From a virus, in the IMG/VR virus record IMGVR_UViG_3300050034_000058, positions 1 to 25,752 of that record: a stretch of DNA of 25,752 bases; one strand, 5' to 3'. Made by a program: the position numbers and the translations under genes. Within the stretch, counting starts at the first letter, position 1. Each line of letters opens with the position of its first letter. Below the pieces are notes generated by a model. The model saw only the letters and a list, made by a program, of their open reading frames with translations, was not told the DNA's origin and did no database searches. Positions 1-9,317 of this stretch are shown here, one piece after another.

Positions 1-1812
1 TGGCTCAAGGTAGGAGTAGACGTATGGCAGCGTGAATTCGTACGTGTTGCGGATGTAGGTGCCATGCTTCAGGCGCATGTTGGCCGCAAAGGTTGCAGCG
101 GTCAGAGAGTGGATGAAATTCCAATCCTGTGGGTCTTCAATGCGAGAACCGTAGCGATTGATTAGGCTCTGGTCGGACTCTTCAGTTATCTCGTTGGCAT
201 ACTGATTACTCCGATTGTCCCATTGCACCTGCACAGTATTGAAGGCATCCTGCCATGCGCTGCGAGTGATCTTTACAGGATCGACTCCCTCCTTGGCAAT
301 GAAGCAGGTATCGTCAAGCGCAACGATATATTCCGAGGGAGCAGTCCAGGTGCAGCCGTTGGCAGCTTGGGTGGTATCACCGAACGGAACCAGCTTGAGC
401 AAACCTTCACTGACGAAAGATGCACACATTCCGCTTTCCAACCACTTCGCCATGGTTGAGTCGGCTGTATCCTGCGAGTCAAGCACCGGACTGATGAAGA
501 AATTGTTTGCAGCAAACCAGTTCCAGGCCGTGGCTCCTACTTGCTGTACAGACGGAGTTCCGGGAGTGCCCCACGTCCCGTTTGGCCCGTTGTCTATGAA
601 TGCAGCCGGGAATGGAATAGCTCCTACTCCCAGACCCCACTGCGTGTCAGTGAGAACCCTTGTCATGCATTGAACAGGATTACAGTCAAGGATGGGTCCA
701 CCACTGGCATATACACCGCCGTAGATGTCAGGCGTGATCACCTCGAAGCTGTTCTGCTGAGGTTCGCCGCCCATGCCAAAATCCATTGGCTCGTACAGAA
801 GAGTGGCAGCACCGCTGTACCCCAAGGCTGCACCAGGGAAGCTGCCCTGCAAGAAGCTGAAAGGAGACTGGCCGATGTTTCCAGTGCTGAGGGTGAAGTC
901 CAGCATGGTGGATTCATTCTGACCAACCGCGTTGGGGTTCTGAATCTGGAACGTAATGGTGACTTCAGCACCAATATCGGCGGGAGCAAATCGGTAAGTG
1001 GCAGGTTCCGAACCACTCACGGAATAAGTCCCAGCGACATACGGAGTTCCACCTACTCTTGAGAGAGCATTTCCTGAGTTACTACCAGACCCAGCGTATT
1101 TCACACCCAGGTCAGCTTCAAATGCGTAGGAGCCGCCCACTTGAATAGCGCATCCAGAAGGTACGAGGTCGTTCTCCTGCTGATTGATAGTGGTCAGCAA
1201 GAAGCCATAGGAGAGGTTTACCGTCTGACCAACGTTAGCGGCAGAGAAATTGTAGGCTCCTGTGGAGGGGTTGACGGAGTAGGTGCCAGCAGTGAGTGTA
1301 GAACCATAGGCCAGCTTGTTGTACGGAATCGAAGTCGTGTTGCTCACTGTCGTGGTGGCAGGAGCACTGTAGTCACTGAAGGATGCCGAATAGGTTGAAA
1401 CCGGGGACACGCCATAGTCGTTGGTCAGAGCAGCAGCATTCGCCGGAGTGTAGCTGTAGGACGGTCCCGCAATGGTATAGCTTTCGTTAGCTGTGGGAGA
1501 TCCCAACCAAGACTGACCAGTCCACACGTCGCCAATTCCTGAGATTGGACCTGCACATAATCCAACTACGACATCAGCAGAATAAAGGTACTGACCGTCT
1601 CCCTTGCCACCTCCCTTACCTCCACCGCCTCCACCCTTCTTGCCGCTGGAGTCTGGTGTCGCAGTGAATCCGTCAATCCAGAAGATAAGCTGGTTGGTCT
1701 TGGCACATCCCATGATGACAGTCAGGGGCTTGCCCAAATCGGAAGTGTTGATCTTCACTCCGAAGAGTTTCTCTGGTTTGTTGCTTCCACCGCCTCCAAG
1801 AATGTTTCCCAT
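1..1812 (-). CDS. Tail tip / host-specificity protein (GTA gp15- or J-like), 3' end outside window
   Basis: I read 604 codons on the minus strand from an ATG at 1810-1812 to the window edge without a stop, so the C-terminus is missing. The start overlaps the stop of the NlpC/P60 gene (TAATG). This is the position of the large baseplate-hub/tip protein in phages that carry DUF2460, DUF2163 and NlpC/P60 genes. Residues about 57-73 form an extreme Gly/Lys linker. Two beta-rich modules of about 35 residues, each containing AGTYSV and ending in a G-x-x-V-x-(L/I)-(S/T)-(Y/F) strand, look like an internal duplication. The later part contains a segment with DPVKITRSAWQDAFNTVQV, in the style of phage tip proteins. 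It is inferred to form the tail tip that contacts the host surface. The family assignment rests mainly on gene order; exact domain limits are uncertain. Confidence 0.8.
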   Translation of the reverse strand, partial: MGNILGGGGSNKPEKLFGVKINTSDLGKPLTVIMGCAKTNQLIFWIDGFTATPDSSGKKGGGGGGKGGGKGDGQYLYSADVVVGLCAGPISGIGDVWTGQSWLGSPTANESYTIAGPSYSYTPANAAALTNDYGVSPVSTYSASFSDYSAPATTTVSNTTSIPYNKLAYGSTLTAGTYSVNPSTGAYNFSAANVGQTVNLSYGFLLTTINQQENDLVPSGCAIQVGGSYAFEADLGVKYAGSGSNSGNALSRVGGTPYVAGTYSVSGSEPATYRFAPADIGAEVTITFQIQNPNAVGQNESTMLDFTLSTGNIGQSPFSFLQGSFPGAALGYSGAATLLYEPMDFGMGGEPQQNSFEVITPDIYGGVYASGGPILDCNPVQCMTRVLTDTQWGLGVGAIPFPAAFIDNGPNGTWGTPGTPSVQQVGATAWNWFAANNFFISPVLDSQDTADSTMAKWLESGMCASFVSEGLLKLVPFGDTTQAANGCTWTAPSEYIVALDDTCFIAKEGVDPVKITRSAWQDAFNTVQVQWDNRSNQYANEITEESDQSLINRYGSRIEDPQDWNFIHSLTAATFAANMRLKHGTYIRNTYEFTLPYVYSYLEP

Positions 1813-2264
1813 TATTTCACCCCGTCTTTCAGAGTGAAGAAGAGTTTCTCCGACTTGAGGAATCTCAGTCTCGTTCTGGCATTCCCTGCTTTCACTTTGT
1901 CGCCATAAGCGTGTATGAAGTAATCGGGCCAGGATTTGATGATTGCCCCATGGCAGTACGACTTGCTACCGGTCAGTCTCCACACCACTAGGTCACCCGG
2001 CTGCACTTCGCTCTCAGGGATCTCACGGAAGAACTTCACAACCAAGTCCACATACTCTGAAGACGCTCTGTGAAGTCCGATGAACAGTGGGTAATCAGTG
2101 GGCAGCTTGAGTTCGGGGATGAGATCGCAGTTGTGATAGACACCGTAGAGAAGTTGTCCACAATCAACCCCACAATGTTTCACACAACTCCAGCCGATGT
2201 AGGGGGTTCCAATCCACGAGAGAGCCTCAGTGACTACAGCTTCGCGTTGTTCAGTGGTCAACAT
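1812..2264 (-). CDS. NlpC/P60-family tail tip peptidase
   Basis: A 150-aa NlpC/P60 papain-like peptidase. The likely catalytic Cys35 lies in HCGVDCGQL, His105 in CHGAII and a third polar residue His118 in YFIHAY. Family members cut peptidoglycan stem peptides, and tail-tip versions are thought to open the cell wall during DNA entry. I chose the ATG at 2264, 8 nt after the DUF2163 stop. The frame stays open to 2348, but that extension overlaps the preceding gene and its residues (Ser/Ala-rich) do not look like this family. The stop overlaps the start of the tip protein gene. The order DUF2460, DUF2163, NlpC/P60, tip protein matches the Rhodobacter gene transfer agent module (known family knowledge), here with a fibre gene inserted. 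Confidence 0.9.
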   Translation of the reverse strand: MLTTEQREAVVTEALSWIGTPYIGWSCVKHCGVDCGQLLYGVYHNCDLIPELKLPTDYPLFIGLHRASSEYVDLVVKFFREIPESEVQPGDLVVWRLTGSKSYCHGAIIKSWPDYFIHAYGDKVKAGNARTRLRFLKSEKLFFTLKDGVK

Positions 2265-2272
2265 AGTTGCAC

Positions 2273-3187
2273 CTATACTGCCGCTTGCGGCGGCGGAACT
2301 AGAGGCATCCCTCCGAACCGAACTTGGTTTGAAAACTTCTGACCGCACGTAGTCAAACTCTTATCGCAGCCAGCGATCACGCTGAAGGTGTCTCCAATCG
2401 AAACCGGGAAGATCCAGGGATATATGACTTCCAAGTGTCCGCTGGAATCATGTACCTTGACGCACTGACTCAGCCCGATGTTTGAGCCGGTCAGACAGGT
2501 AACCACACCCTGCGTGAAGTAGCCTGTTGGATGGCTGAAAGCTGTGACCGGAACCATAACCCAACCCGTTGTTCCAGTGGCAGCGGTGAAGTTAGTCGTG
2601 TACGAGGATGCTGAAAGCCCACAGTTGACATCACAAAATCCCCAAGGGCAGTTCGCTTGAATGATTCGAGTGGGGACCTTGACGTTCAGCAGGTAGCAGT
2701 AATCAGCACACTGAAAAGCGATCTTGTTTCGGTTGATTTCTTGAATGCTGGTGATCTGCCCCCAAAACTTGGTTTCAACGCCGGAGTTGACATCTCCGTG
2801 CAGACCAATCGGCATGTACACCGTCTGAACCATGATGCTTGCAGCATCAAACAATCCATTGAGCGCAGCATTGAGAATGCCCGTAGACGATCCTGGATAG
2901 ACGGTGTCCAGTTGTGGAATGCAGGTCAAATCCATTGTGTTGCTGTGTAGATCGAAACTTGCATCTGAAGTGATGGCCCCACGTGACCACTGGCCCCACT
3001 GTGAGGCGTAGAACGTCGTAGTAGATCCTGTCCATCCCGGAGTGGTAGATGGAATCGTTAGATCGAACTGTGCATCAGTAGCACAGAGAGTCTGGCCATT
3101 GGGCAAGCTGATGGTGAAAAGGTCAGCACGCACATTGTTTGCGCTTCTCTGCAAGAACATGATGAGTTGTATTGGCATTCGCTTCAT
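2273..3187 (-). CDS. DUF2163-like tail tip protein (GTA gp13-like)
   Basis: About 304 aa. Recognisable marks are the Cys-rich CPWGFCDVNCG segment in the middle and the C-terminal GCDKSLTTCGQKFSN followed by F-G-G-M-P. These resemble the conserved Cys-containing end of DUF2163 proteins in gene-transfer-agent-type tail tips. It probably forms part of the tip hub and may bind metal through its cysteines (inference). The ATG at 3185-3187 follows AGAGG by about 6 nt; the GTG directly before it is an alternative start. It lies between the signal-peptide fibre gene and the NlpC/P60 gene, with gaps of about 10 nt on both sides, so it is cotranscribed with them. Confidence 0.85.
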   Translation of the reverse strand: MKRMPIQLIMFLQRSANNVRADLFTISLPNGQTLCATDAQFDLTIPSTTPGWTGSTTTFYASQWGQWSRGAITSDASFDLHSNTMDLTCIPQLDTVYPGSSTGILNAALNGLFDAASIMVQTVYMPIGLHGDVNSGVETKFWGQITSIQEINRNKIAFQCADYCYLLNVKVPTRIIQANCPWGFCDVNCGLSASSYTTNFTAATGTTGWVMVPVTAFSHPTGYFTQGVVTCLTGSNIGLSQCVKVHDSSGHLEVIYPWIFPVSIGDTFSVIAGCDKSLTTCGQKFSNQVRFGGMPLVPPPQAAV

Positions 3188-3198
3188 CACTGTCCTCT

Positions 3199-5619
3199 CT
3201 ATTTCGCCGTCCAGGTTGCAGCAGCAGTGCAGACATACAATGTCGTCGTCGCGCCACCGTTTGTGTTGCTGTACAGAGAGCCCACGTTGCCTGCCACACA
3301 GAGAGCGGCTGACGGCACACCCGAAGAGCTATACCAACACGCACGGCCTCCGGCCCAGCACATCTCAGTGACGGCGGAATTGCCGATCATGATTTCATTG
3401 CTCTGAGTGGCTTGTGCGTTGTATCCGATGACGGTGTCATTACTCAGGCCATCTACGGAATTGGTTGCACCCTCACCGACGAATGTCGAAGTTGCCGTGG
3501 TCGTGCCGGAACCAGAGTATGCACCGACCGCTGTGTTGCCCGCCCCACTCACCAGAGCGCCTAGCGCACCCTTGCCCACGCCAGTGTTATCGTTTCCAGT
3601 TGTCACGGCAGGCATTGCGCCTTGCCCCATACCTGTGTTTTCATAGCCAGTCGTATCGGCGTTGAGAGTATTGAGGCCAAACGCGCTGTTGTTGTAGCCC
3701 GTTGTGTCCGCGTAGAGGGCGCCAGATCCTACAACCGTGTTATTGCTTCCGGTCGCACTAGCTTGGATAGCACCACCAAAGGATTCGTTTCCGGAACCGA
3801 ACAGCTTGACGGCAGCCCCGTTGATTGTCAGGGCCAGGACGTTGCCTTGCAGCACGGTCTGTGTTACTCCAGTGTTGCCAATCACCACCTGATTACTTTG
3901 GGTTGCCTGCGCGTTGTAACCGAGAACAGTTGTGTTGGTGAGGCCGTTTACACTGTTGTTTGCATTCAAACCCACAAATGTTGAGTAGGAGGTAGTCGTC
4001 ATCGGTGTTGACGAATTGAATCCAGCATAATCACCGACTGCTGTGTTGCCTGCGGCAGCAATAATCTGAGCCAAGGTGGATTTACCAACACCTGTGTTAT
4101 CGCTACCAGTGGTGTTGGCAACCAAAGAGCCTTGTCCGATGCCCAAGTTCTCATTTCCGGTCGTGTTGGCATTCAGAGAGTTCAAACCAAGTGCCACGTT
4201 GTTTGTGCCGGTCGTGTTGACGTACAAGGCACCTTGACCAACAGCCACATTGTTCATACCCGTGGTGTTCGAGTTGAGAGTGCCCGGTCCCACGGCCAAG
4301 TTGCCAGTGCCGGTTGAGAAGGCTGTAAGACCGCCACCAAGGTTCACTGAACCAGTTCCAACTCCGGTGGAAGTAACGCTCATTCCATTGATGAGAGGAA
4401 CCGTTATCGGTCCTGTGATAGCACCGCCACCTATGGGCAGGTATCCCGCAGTCGGACCTTCTGAGAAGGAAATTTCATCCAGGTTTTCAGATACAGTTAT
4501 TGCCGTGCCGGTTGTCGCCCCAATGTCAATCTGGAATTGCAAACCTGACGTTGAAGCCCACCCAGTTGGGAGGGTCGTTGCCACGTAGGACATATTGATA
4601 ACGTTTACATTTCCGTCCACAGAAATGGAGTCAAAATGCTCACAAGGCAAACCTCCGGAACAACTGGTATCTCCAGCAACACGGTGGAACTTCTCAATGA
4701 TGTGGTGCCACGTCCCGGAAGTCAGGTTGCAAGCGGCAGAAGACGTCTGCCAGGGACTGGAGTTATTAGCGATCTGCCAGTACCCTAAAGTCTGGTTACA
4801 CTGAGTGCCGAACATGAAATCAAGATTGTCACTGGCATCGAAGATGAACGAATCGAACTCGATGTTGTCAGCCGCACTTCCATTGGTTATGTAAACCTCG
4901 AAGTCGGAAGTGATCGAAGTGCAGCTATCACAAGATCCCGCCGAGTAAACCCAGAGTGCGTTGGTCTGGGTAGATGTGGCATTCGTGGTCTCAGAAATGA
5001 GCATCGAATGACCGTCTAGCGACGGCGACACATTGTTTATAGTCTGAGAAGTTGACGCAGGAGTATCCGTGCCACCTGGATTGCAAGCAGACAGAACGCA
5101 GACTGCCTTCCACTTCGTTAGAGAATCATCGATATTGCTGAACGATAGTGGCGGACCGCCAGTTTGGGCGTCCACGTATTGCTTGGTTGCGGCCTGCAGA
5201 TTGGTTGTCGGATCAGCAGTAAGCGTGACAGTGTTGAAGTGCCCTGCCGACGAATACACGTTATCCGTAGCATGTAGATCGGCTAGCCATAAGGTTCCGT
5301 TGTAACTGCCAAGAGGTCCGGAACCAAGGTCAAATGTCCCGCTACCAGTCAACTCAAGCTCGCCTGCCGGTGTTCCTCCAGGGGCCCAAAATATTGTCGG
5401 GTTGCTTGAGGCAGTGACGTAGAGGTTATCGAAAGAGTCTCCAGTCAAGGCAGACAACGGGACATAAGCCGACACATTGGCAGGGTTGCTTTCGTCATGC
5501 TGCCAGATGACGTTGACACTACCCGAAGGAGCAGCCGGGACGGTATTCGAAAAGTTGACATTCTGTGCCCCGGCCACTAATCCAAATGCAAAGAGAATGC
5601 AGGTTATGAACTTCGTCAT
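3199..5619 (-). CDS. Repeat-rich tail fibre / adhesin-like protein with signal peptide
   Basis: An 806-aa protein. Residues 1-18 look like a Sec signal peptide (Lys3, hydrophobic core, AGA cleavage site before Gln19), which is unusual for a virion protein. Residues 141-150 carry the fibre motif ATKQYVD. Residues about 158-390 resemble a concanavalin A/LamG-like sandwich with a TSGTWHH strand. Residues 430-590 and 605-752 are two copies of a YadA-head-like beta-roll array with units such as TGxxNxxxGxxxL; the shared GYNAQATQSN lies at 567 and 732, so the two copies are about 165 residues apart. The last 50 residues form a separate Cys-containing cap. The start overlaps the DUF2460 stop (ATGA), with GGAG 8 nt upstream. 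It is likely a receptor-binding side or tip fibre, or alternatively a cargo adhesin secreted by the host. The fold is inferred from the repeat pattern. Confidence 0.75.
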   Translation of the reverse strand: MTKFITCILFAFGLVAGAQNVNFSNTVPAAPSGSVNVIWQHDESNPANVSAYVPLSALTGDSFDNLYVTASSNPTIFWAPGGTPAGELELTGSGTFDLGSGPLGSYNGTLWLADLHATDNVYSSAGHFNTVTLTADPTTNLQAATKQYVDAQTGGPPLSFSNIDDSLTKWKAVCVLSACNPGGTDTPASTSQTINNVSPSLDGHSMLISETTNATSTQTNALWVYSAGSCDSCTSITSDFEVYITNGSAADNIEFDSFIFDASDNLDFMFGTQCNQTLGYWQIANNSSPWQTSSAACNLTSGTWHHIIEKFHRVAGDTSCSGGLPCEHFDSISVDGNVNVINMSYVATTLPTGWASTSGLQFQIDIGATTGTAITVSENLDEISFSEGPTAGYLPIGGGAITGPITVPLINGMSVTSTGVGTGSVNLGGGLTAFSTGTGNLAVGPGTLNSNTTGMNNVAVGQGALYVNTTGTNNVALGLNSLNANTTGNENLGIGQGSLVANTTGSDNTGVGKSTLAQIIAAAGNTAVGDYAGFNSSTPMTTTSYSTFVGLNANNSVNGLTNTTVLGYNAQATQSNQVVIGNTGVTQTVLQGNVLALTINGAAVKLFGSGNESFGGAIQASATGSNNTVVGSGALYADTTGYNNSAFGLNTLNADTTGYENTGMGQGAMPAVTTGNDNTGVGKGALGALVSGAGNTAVGAYSGSGTTTATSTFVGEGATNSVDGLSNDTVIGYNAQATQSNEIMIGNSAVTEMCWAGGRACWYSSSGVPSAALCVAGNVGSLYSNTNGGATTTLYVCTAAATWTAK

Positions 5620-6353
5620 ATTGTGTCTCCATTGACCGTGATGGTGCCTGAGGTGTTGCCCACCAGTACTCCGTTCACATAAATGAATCCGCCGGATGAG
5701 CCACCTGGCTCAGCGATTGCACCATTGATCGCACCCATGACGAATTCGGATTGGAATTTCACGCCCTGGATCATCCACTGATCTAGTCCGTTGTTGACGG
5801 TGTAGGACCGGGTTGAATCGAGCGTGTCCTCTGAGAAGCGGCAGAGGTAATAGAAGCTACCCGTCCAAGTGAGGACAGCGCCGACAGCCGGAGGACTAGA
5901 GAATGTGATTACTCCAGTTGCTGAAATCGTCCAACTGGTGTTCAGAGTTCCGTTGATGTAGATAAGTGGAGATCCGATAGTGAATTGAACTATGTCCACT
6001 GCCCCATTGATATTGCGAGACAACTGAAAGGCAGTGGTGGTTCCGTTTCCAGTGCCAAACTGATCCGTGAGAACTCCGCTGTTCTGCGGGTCCACGAATA
6101 GAAATGGGCTGGCTCCGCCGCAAGTGGACATGAAGGTGCCGAAGAATTTAGCCAAGATGCTGGAGGATATAGACTCGTTACCCTGAATGTGATCAAGGCT
6201 GAACTCGAACTGCCAAGTGGGGTAAGGTTGCAAAGCAAGCGCACTAACATAGCCAGCAGCAGACTTCTGTCTCACAGTGTTGAAGACGGGAGTTTTCTTG
6301 ATGCCGGAAGCCATTGAAATCGGCAAAGCAGGCATTGTGTAGTAGAAGCTCAT
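5616..6353 (-). CDS. DUF2460-like distal tail protein (GTA gp12-like)
   Basis: A 245-aa protein placed directly after the tape measure gene, the usual site for a distal tail protein. The N-terminal part, with FNTVRQKSAAGY and a W-x-F-E-F-S-L strand, matches the style of DUF2460 proteins, which start the tail tip in gene-transfer-agent-type tails. The middle has a beta-rich hairpin region (residues about 100-160) with the G-F/L-YING pattern seen in distal tail proteins. The C-terminus, after about residue 215, is a short Gly/Ser-rich strand pair. The ATG overlaps the tape measure stop (ATGA) and is preceded by GGAGG. The gene itself overlaps the fibre gene by 4 nt, so the three are translationally coupled. 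Confidence 0.82.
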   Translation of the reverse strand: MSFYYTMPALPISMASGIKKTPVFNTVRQKSAAGYVSALALQPYPTWQFEFSLDHIQGNESISSSILAKFFGTFMSTCGGASPFLFVDPQNSGVLTDQFGTGNGTTTAFQLSRNINGAVDIVQFTIGSPLIYINGTLNTSWTISATGVITFSSPPAVGAVLTWTGSFYYLCRFSEDTLDSTRSYTVNNGLDQWMIQGVKFQSEFVMGAINGAIAEPGGSSGGFIYVNGVLVGNTSGTITVNGDTI

Positions 6354-8866
6354 TTGTTTAGCCTCCGTAACTGGGCTCCGACATGGCGCTGGAATACTGA
6401 AGCGTGCTTGGCGAGCACCCGATCAACTCCCTCGGCATCCATGGCGTGAACGGTCGGTTGGAAATTCCAGTTATGGGTGTTGTGAGTGCCGGTGTTACCC
6501 TTGCTTCCCGATCCGCTAGCAGATGCAGCAACGTGATCAGTAAGCACGCGAGATACGACCGTCTCACCAGGGCTGAGCATTGCTGGAACGGTATCTCCAA
6601 CTCCTACACCGGGAACTGTTCCGCCCTCGGCAAACGCTAGAACTCCAACGAAGGCAGCAGCGGCCTCGATGGCACCTATGATGGGATTGGGAGCGGATGC
6701 CCATGCCTTACCAGCAGCTTTTTCAGCCGATGACAAAAGTGATAGTTTGTCGGACCCAGTCTGGATAGCGAGATCAGTGCCAGCGGCTGCGGCGTTTGTA
6801 GCTGTCTGAGCAGCCTTGGCAGCAGCATTCGCTGTTGTCTCCCGAATATTAGTCATGATCGAATGCTCGAGACGTTTGATCTCGAACTCAATCATCTGTT
6901 CCAGTAACTGGCCAGCCATTTGCCGCATTGCCAAGCCGAAGTTCTTGCCCTCGACGATCATCTTGGCAAAGTCAGAGTTGAACTCGGTCTGCACTCTCTT
7001 CATTGCTGTCTGAAGCGGAGTGAGAGCGTCTTGTTCCTTCTTAACGGCAGCGGCACCCGCGTTCCAGGCCAGTACTGAGTCTTGTCCTACCTTCTTTTGG
7101 AGAGCATCAATTTCGGCAAGTAGAAGTTTCTGTTGATTGAGATAGGCAATGTACTTCGGGTCTTCCTTATTCCCACCATTGGCCGCAAGCATAGCTTTGG
7201 CAGCGGCCTCAGCAGAGTCAATCTCTGCCTGCTTTTCCTTTACAACTTCCGATTCTTCCTTGTTTAACGCTTGTATCCTGGCGTTAGTCTCCTGATTGAT
7301 GAAAGCTATCTTGGCAGCTTGCGCTTGCTTCCAAGACATGTTTTCATGAGCAACAGCGGAGTTGACGCTTTCCTCATTCCGTGCAAGATCCTGCTTAGCA
7401 AGTTCCTCGTCATACTTGAGGGTTTCCTGAGCGACCTTCATCCTCTGCTGAGATTCCTTGTCTACCAGAGCATTTTCTTTGGCAATAGAATCCTCAAGCA
7501 GCTTGAGTTTTGTCTTTGCAGCGGTAGCATCAGCTTCGGCTTCTTTCGACCGCTCAGTCGCATTTGCCTGATTGACTGCATCATTACCCGCTGTCACATC
7601 CTGTAAATAGGCTGCAAGCAGCTTGGCTTGCTCATGAGGATCTCCCGCTGCTCTCTTCTTCGCTTCGTAGACCTTAGTTTCTGCGTTGATTTTGGCAACT
7701 GCCGTAGCAATAGCATCATCACGCTCTTGCAAGGCTAGTTTCTTGGAAGCAGCAGCTTCCTTATCAGGGTTGCTTGAGTCTTCAGGTTTGCTAATAGCCA
7801 AAGTTTTGGCTTCTGTATCGTTCAACATCCTTACAGCGGCGGCATGTTTCTCAGCTCCAGCGGCTGCAATGGCTTCAAGTTCTGCCTTTTGCTTCAGAGG
7901 TTCGAGATTTACTTTGCCCTGCTCAAGACCGGCTATCTTTACCCTTTTACCCGCTGCTTCCAACTCCTGACTCAAAGTTGTCACTTCATGAGCGGCCATC
8001 ATGGCCCCATGCTGGAATTGAGACATAGCATCAATTCCATTGCTTCCAAGTGCCTTCGCAGCAGTAACTCCTTGTTCTTGAGCAGTCTTAAGTTGTCCAT
8101 ACCAGCCAACTAAGTCAGAAACCTTGTCCTTGTAGATTTGTGTTCCCGGAACGAGACCCTCCATGGCCTCTTTAACAGCATCAATGTGAGTTCCGATACT
8201 CTTTACCTTTTCGGCAGCATCACTGACTCCCCTTCCCAGTTTCCCGAAGGGATCACCAGTCATGAATATTTCTTCTTTGAGAATTGCCCACCAACCGATG
8301 TATGCGTTCAGCTCTTTTGATTCCTTGGCAAAATCGGTGGATGACTTCTCAGCCCATTTGTCCATGGCAATGACGTTGTCGTTGATTGCCTCTGCTAGGA
8401 AGTTGTGCTTGGGCTTGTGTTCTAAGGCTGCAATAGTGTCATCTAGTTTTAAGTTGGCATTTGCAAGGGAGTGAGTTTCACTGTCGATACCCAAGGTCAG
8501 GTTAGCCGTCGCAGCGGCCACTTCACTCTGCTTTTCCTTGAGTTCGTTGTGCTTCTCTATCAGCTTGACGATAATTTCAATTGCTACAAGCACTCCGGCA
8601 ATCGGCAACATTGTTGCGAAGGCTGCACCAACGCCAGGGATTTTAGCTATGAGGGCGTTTAGATGGCGAGGAAGGTGGACACCTACCGATTCCTCAACAA
8701 GCATCAGTCCGCCACGAGCCTCACCCATTCCAGAGGACATGCCGCGACCAGCTTCGCCGCCCTTATCAGAAAGGTCAGAAAGGTCACCTTTTACCTTTCC
8801 GAGATCCTCCCGAAACTCAGCCGTTTCAGCTTGAAGTCGAACTATTAGGGCTCCGATTTCGCTCAT
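6350..8866 (-). CDS. Tape measure protein
   Basis: The 838-aa length, long heptad-rich and Ala/Lys/Glu-rich coiled coils (about residues 270-640), a hydrophobic segment near residues 70-120, and the position after the tail chaperones identify the tape measure. It sets tail length and is ejected with DNA. The C-terminal F-A-E-G-G-T-V-P-G region, followed by a PAMLSPGE motif, is typical of phage tape measure proteins. By the usual rule of about 1.5 angstrom per residue, the tail would be roughly 125 nm (inference). The start overlaps the stop of the second chaperone ORF (ATGA), with an AGAAGAG ribosome-binding stretch. The gene is intact. Confidence 0.93.
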   Translation of the reverse strand: MSEIGALIVRLQAETAEFREDLGKVKGDLSDLSDKGGEAGRGMSSGMGEARGGLMLVEESVGVHLPRHLNALIAKIPGVGAAFATMLPIAGVLVAIEIIVKLIEKHNELKEKQSEVAAATANLTLGIDSETHSLANANLKLDDTIAALEHKPKHNFLAEAINDNVIAMDKWAEKSSTDFAKESKELNAYIGWWAILKEEIFMTGDPFGKLGRGVSDAAEKVKSIGTHIDAVKEAMEGLVPGTQIYKDKVSDLVGWYGQLKTAQEQGVTAAKALGSNGIDAMSQFQHGAMMAAHEVTTLSQELEAAGKRVKIAGLEQGKVNLEPLKQKAELEAIAAAGAEKHAAAVRMLNDTEAKTLAISKPEDSSNPDKEAAASKKLALQERDDAIATAVAKINAETKVYEAKKRAAGDPHEQAKLLAAYLQDVTAGNDAVNQANATERSKEAEADATAAKTKLKLLEDSIAKENALVDKESQQRMKVAQETLKYDEELAKQDLARNEESVNSAVAHENMSWKQAQAAKIAFINQETNARIQALNKEESEVVKEKQAEIDSAEAAAKAMLAANGGNKEDPKYIAYLNQQKLLLAEIDALQKKVGQDSVLAWNAGAAAVKKEQDALTPLQTAMKRVQTEFNSDFAKMIVEGKNFGLAMRQMAGQLLEQMIEFEIKRLEHSIMTNIRETTANAAAKAAQTATNAAAAGTDLAIQTGSDKLSLLSSAEKAAGKAWASAPNPIIGAIEAAAAFVGVLAFAEGGTVPGVGVGDTVPAMLSPGETVVSRVLTDHVAASASGSGSKGNTGTHNTHNWNFQPTVHAMDAEGVDRVLAKHASVFQRHVGAQLRRLNK

Positions 8867-9306
8867 GAGCTACTCTCTTCTGCTGTTGGCTTCAGCGAAG
8901 GCCACACACTGTCAAATAGTTCTTCCGGAGTTTCGTAGCCACTCGCTGCCAAGTCGATGATGGCTTTGCGGCGAATTTCCAGCAGCTTCGAGCGAGGTGT
9001 CATCATTGGCATCTGACCAATTACCTTCTTGATGAACTTCTTGCCTTCTCGCAGCTTCTCCAACTTTGCCGACTCCTTTTCATCCCGAAGAAAATCGAAG
9101 GCACAGATGAGCGGGGAGTCTTCACTCGTTCGAACCGAGTTGTAAACCGCTGCGGCTGTCAAAGCGTTTGCGTACCTCTCATACCGGATACCTGCATTCC
9201 TTCGTTTGCAGAGAGCCTGGAACATCCCCGGTGTTAAGTCCCAGAACTCTTCCAAATCGAGATGCAGGTCGTACCTTGCCATCGCGAAGTAGTCAACCCA
9301 TGTCAC
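8863..9306 (-). CDS. Tail assembly chaperone, second ORF (probable -1 frameshift extension)
   Basis: 147 aa if read from a GTG at 9304-9306. No Shine-Dalgarno sequence precedes that GTG; the minus strand there reads TCCTCCT. The frame is open upstream as far as a TGA near 9390, so it overlaps the end of the first chaperone ORF in the -1 frame. Tail phages often make a longer chaperone (gpGT-type) by -1 frameshifting at this place. The LTPGMFQALCKRR segment (about residues 24-36) resembles the second domain of HK97-type chaperones. It would recruit tail tube protein onto the tape measure. An internal ATG start at residue 9 is a less likely alternative. Confidence 0.75.
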   Translation of the reverse strand: MTWVDYFAMARYDLHLDLEEFWDLTPGMFQALCKRRNAGIRYERYANALTAAAVYNSVRTSEDSPLICAFDFLRDEKESAKLEKLREGKKFIKKVIGQMPMMTPRSKLLEIRRKAIIDLAASGYETPEELFDSVWPSLKPTAEESSS

Positions 9307-9317
9307 AGGAGGACGCT

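Noticed and set aside
541-1062. A 173-codon plus-strand frame near the left edge
   Set aside because: Antisense to the continuous 604-codon tail tip frame; no start signal.
3400-4320. Regular repeats that might suggest a CRISPR array
   Set aside because: They are coding repeats of the fibre beta-roll in frame, without constant-length spacers.
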